Assembly (NCBI GenBank): GCA_946480295.1
Contig: CAMLIT010000108.1
Coordinates: 1-14,528 of the forward strand
Source of the DNA: an uncultured Gemmatimonadota bacterium
Lineage (GTDB): Bacteria; Gemmatimonadota; Gemmatimonadetes; Gemmatimonadales; Gemmatimonadaceae
Length of the DNA: 14,528 nucleotides
Direction of reading: 5' to 3'
This document shows, in pieces, positions 12,609-14,528 of this stretch. How positions within the stretch are numbered: the stretch's first letter is position 1; each line of letters starts with the position of its first letter. The position numbers were made by a program, and so were the translations under genes. Under the pieces are notes generated by a model. The model worked only from the letters and a program-made list of their open reading frames with translations, did no database searches and was not told the origin of the DNA.

Positions 12609-13586
12609 ATGCCCGTGAACATCGCCGGTCTGCGCTTTCCCGCGTCGCGGGTGCTCCTGCCGCGCACCCGGCTCGCCTACATCCACCTCCGCAACCTGCT
12701 CACGGACGCGAAGCGCGACCGGGCGGCGCGCGTGTCGGGCTACGTCGCGATCTGGCTCCCCGAGGAGCTGGTCACGCTGTACCTGCGCGGCGGCGAGGTG
12801 GTGAACGCGACGGTGCACGGTGGCCGCGGCTCGCGCGCGATCGCGATCGCCCAGGCGCTGGAGATGGTCCCGGCCGAGCCGGAGTACGGCGAGATCTGCT
12901 TCCACGAGGCCGAGGAGGAGCAGCTCGCGTGCATGTTCCGCGCGCAGACCGCCGACGCCGAGCCGTGGCCCGAAGGGCTCGCGGTGAGCGATCCGGCCAC
13001 GCTCTTCCCGTTTCTCATGTCGACGATCTTCGACGGGGCGGTGGAGATCGTCGCGCAGGACTCGGTGAACTACCTGATCTTCAAGGACGGCGCGGTGGTG
13101 CGCGCCTTCCTCTCGGCGGGCCACCACGGCACGCTCGTCGATCGCGTCGCCAAGCTGTTCGCGCGCGAGGGACGGATGGGCGAGGTGAAGCTCCGCCGCT
13201 GGCCGTCGCCCATCGACCTGCCGGTCCAGGCGCCCCCCGCCCTCGTCGCCGCCTATCGAGACCTCGCCTCCTCCCTCGTGCAGCGCCTGCTCGCCGAGGG
13301 GCGCGACAGCGCGCCGGCGATCGCCGAGCACGCGCGGCAGAACCTCGTCGCCGAGCACCCGTGCCTCGACGGCTTCTCCTTCGACGGACGCCAGGTGCGC
13401 GATCCGATCACGGACACGCAGGCGCTGACGGCGGCGGTGGCCACGTGGACGAAGGAGCTGATGTGGACGGCGGCCGACCCCGGCGGCACCTCCCCCGAGG
13501 CGCTGCTCAAGGACCTCACCTGGGAGCGGCGCCACATCTTCCAGTCGGCGGGGCTGTTCGACCAACTACCATGGAAGATCGTGTGA
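12609..13586 (+). CDS. PATAN/DUF4388-like two-module protein, function unknown
   Basis: This is a 325-aa soluble protein without signal or membrane segments. Residues about 15-110 (LAYIHLRNLLTDAKRDRAARVSG, then VTLYLRGGEVVNATVHGG and EYGEICFHEAEE) follow the PATAN/DUF4388 pattern of a helix pair, a strand, G-x-h-x-x-A, and a closing strand. Residues about 135-200 (TLFPFLMSTIFDGAVEIV, YLIFKDGAVVRAFLSAGHHG) look like a second copy of the same fold. The last 110 residues are mostly helical. PATAN-type modules occur in bacterial signalling and motility regulators. The ATG at 12609 lacks a ribosome-binding site; a TTG at 12546 is open in frame but overlaps the promoter, so I reject it. The 3' end overlaps rsmI by 16 bases. 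The family call is tentative. Confidence 0.7.
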   Translation: MPVNIAGLRFPASRVLLPRTRLAYIHLRNLLTDAKRDRAARVSGYVAIWLPEELVTLYLRGGEVVNATVHGGRGSRAIAIAQALEMVPAEPEYGEICFHEAEEEQLACMFRAQTADAEPWPEGLAVSDPATLFPFLMSTIFDGAVEIVAQDSVNYLIFKDGAVVRAFLSAGHHGTLVDRVAKLFAREGRMGEVKLRRWPSPIDLPVQAPPALVAAYRDLASSLVQRLLAEGRDSAPAIAEHARQNLVAEHPCLDGFSFDGRQVRDPITDTQALTAAVATWTKELMWTAADPGGTSPEALLKDLTWERRHIFQSAGLFDQLPWKIV

Positions 13587-14422
13587 CCGTCGCCGAGCGG
13601 GCCGGCCGGTTGTTCGTCGTCAGCACCCCCATCGGCAACATGGGGGATTTTTCTTTTCGGGCGGTCGAGACCCTGCGCGGCGTGGCGACGATCCTGGCGG
13701 AGGACACGCGCCACTCGCGCCGGCTGCTCGAGCGCTACGAGATCGCCACGCCGGTCGTGGCGTATCACGAGCACAACGAGGCGAAGATGACGCCGCGCCT
13801 CGTCGAGCGGCTCCGGCAGGGCGAGGATCTCGCGCTCATCACCGATGCGGGGACGCCGCTGCTGTCGGACCCGGGGGCGCGGCTCGTCCGGGCGGCGATC
13901 GACGCGGGGCTCGACGTCGTGCCCGTGCCGGGCGCGTCGGCGCTCCTCTCCGCGCTCGTCGCCGCCGGCCTCCCGGCGGACCGCTTCACCTTCTTCGGGT
14001 TCCTCCCCCGGAAGGGGCGCGAGCGGGCGTCCGCGCTCGACGACCTGGTGGCGCTGCGCCACACCGCGGTGCTGTACGAGGCCGCGAATCGCGTGGCCGA
14101 CACTCTCGCCGAGCTGGAGCAGCTCGGCGCCGGAGAACGTCCGGCGGCGGTGGCCCGCGAAATGACGAAGCAGTTCGAGGAGGTCCGCCGGGGAACGCTG
14201 ACGGAGCTCCGGGCGTACTACGAGGGATCGCCGCCAAGAGGGGAAGTCGTGATCGTCGTTGCCGGGGCCCCGGAGCGGGCAGTCTCCGAAGAGCTCGTTC
14301 GAGAGCGTGCGCGCGCACTGCGTGCGTCCGGCCTGAGCGTGCGCGACGCCGCCGCGGCGCTGGCGCGGGAGCTGGGCGTGGCCAGGAACGTGGCGTACCG
14401 GGTGGCGGGGGAGGAAGGATGA
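13571..14422 (+). CDS. rsmI: 16S rRNA (cytidine1402-2'-O)-methyltransferase
   Basis: RsmI uses SAM to 2'-O-methylate C1402 of 16S rRNA in the decoding centre. The 283-aa tetrapyrrole-methylase-fold protein has LFVVSTPIGNMGDFSFRAVETL, ILAEDTRHSRRLL, LALITDAGTPLLSDPG, VPVPGASALLSAL, FFGFLPRKGRER and AREMTKQFEEVRRGTL, all diagnostic of the family. A C-terminal helical region (about 235-283) ends in GVARNVAYRVA, typical of RsmI. The ATG at 13571 lies inside the upstream gene. A GTG at 13583 forms a GTGA overlap with the upstream stop at 13584-13586, has GGAAGA before it, and may be the true start. The two genes are probably co-transcribed from the promoter near 12518. Confidence 0.96.
   Translation: MEDRVTVAERAGRLFVVSTPIGNMGDFSFRAVETLRGVATILAEDTRHSRRLLERYEIATPVVAYHEHNEAKMTPRLVERLRQGEDLALITDAGTPLLSDPGARLVRAAIDAGLDVVPVPGASALLSALVAAGLPADRFTFFGFLPRKGRERASALDDLVALRHTAVLYEAANRVADTLAELEQLGAGERPAAVAREMTKQFEEVRRGTLTELRAYYEGSPPRGEVVIVVAGAPERAVSEELVRERARALRASGLSVRDAAAALARELGVARNVAYRVAGEEG

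Positions 14423-14528
<106 letters not shown>

Noticed and set aside
12518..13570. Open frame extending rsmI upstream to 634 aa.
   Set aside because: The extension is Arg-rich shadow sequence lying over the PATAN-like gene. RsmI motifs start only after 13571.

Overview
This window is GC-rich bacterial DNA (about 70% G+C by eye) that is almost fully coding. It looks like a chromosomal contig that ends just past position 14422. The gene set suits a free-living Gram-negative bacterium: Rnf complex, long-form bL25, methylmalonyl-CoA epimerase, and pseudo-Hpt and PATAN-like proteins. The rnf order D-G-E-A and the 7-bp G-rich intergenic repeats with a TGTCATCCTGAGC hairpin make me think of Gemmatimonadota or a neighbour in the FCB group. 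That is an inference; no rRNA is present to settle it.

Region 1 (1-3887, plus strand) is the 3' part of an rnf operon: rnfD (5' end cut off), rnfG, a 47-aa membrane-anchored four-Cys protein, a Tat-type apbE, a 115-aa double zinc-ribbon protein, rnfE and rnfA. All but one junction are 1- or 4-base stop/start overlaps, so the set is probably translated as a unit. Rnf moves electrons between ferredoxin and NAD+ coupled to ion transport. ApbE attaches FMN to RnfG and RnfD, and RnfA/RnfE hold an intramembrane [2Fe-2S] cluster. Two features stand out. The second cluster-ligand Cys of RnfA is Ser112. Two small Cys-rich proteins of unassigned function also lie inside the operon. rnfB and rnfC are not in the window and would be expected upstream of position 1.

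Region 2 (3888-4146) is a structured intergenic repeat between convergent operons. Ten G-rich heptads, a large imperfect palindrome and C-rich inverted heptads run right up to the pth stop codon.

Region 3 (4147-11077, minus strand) reads pdxJ, pseudo-Hpt protein, flippase-like membrane protein, ispE, tRNA-Gln(UUG), prs, rplY, pth. The ispE-prs-rplY-pth part is a classical bacterial neighbourhood (isoprenoid precursor kinase, PRPP synthesis, ribosomal protein, peptidyl-tRNA recycling). The tRNA is embedded between ispE and prs. A perfect GC hairpin separates prs from rplY.

Region 4 (11159-14422) holds a small lipoprotein (plus), methylmalonyl-CoA epimerase (minus), thioredoxin (plus), a PATAN-like two-module protein with a recognisable promoter (plus), and rsmI (plus), which overlaps its upstream neighbour by 16 bases. 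The last ~75 bases are near-pure G and look like a sequencing or assembly artefact at a contig end.
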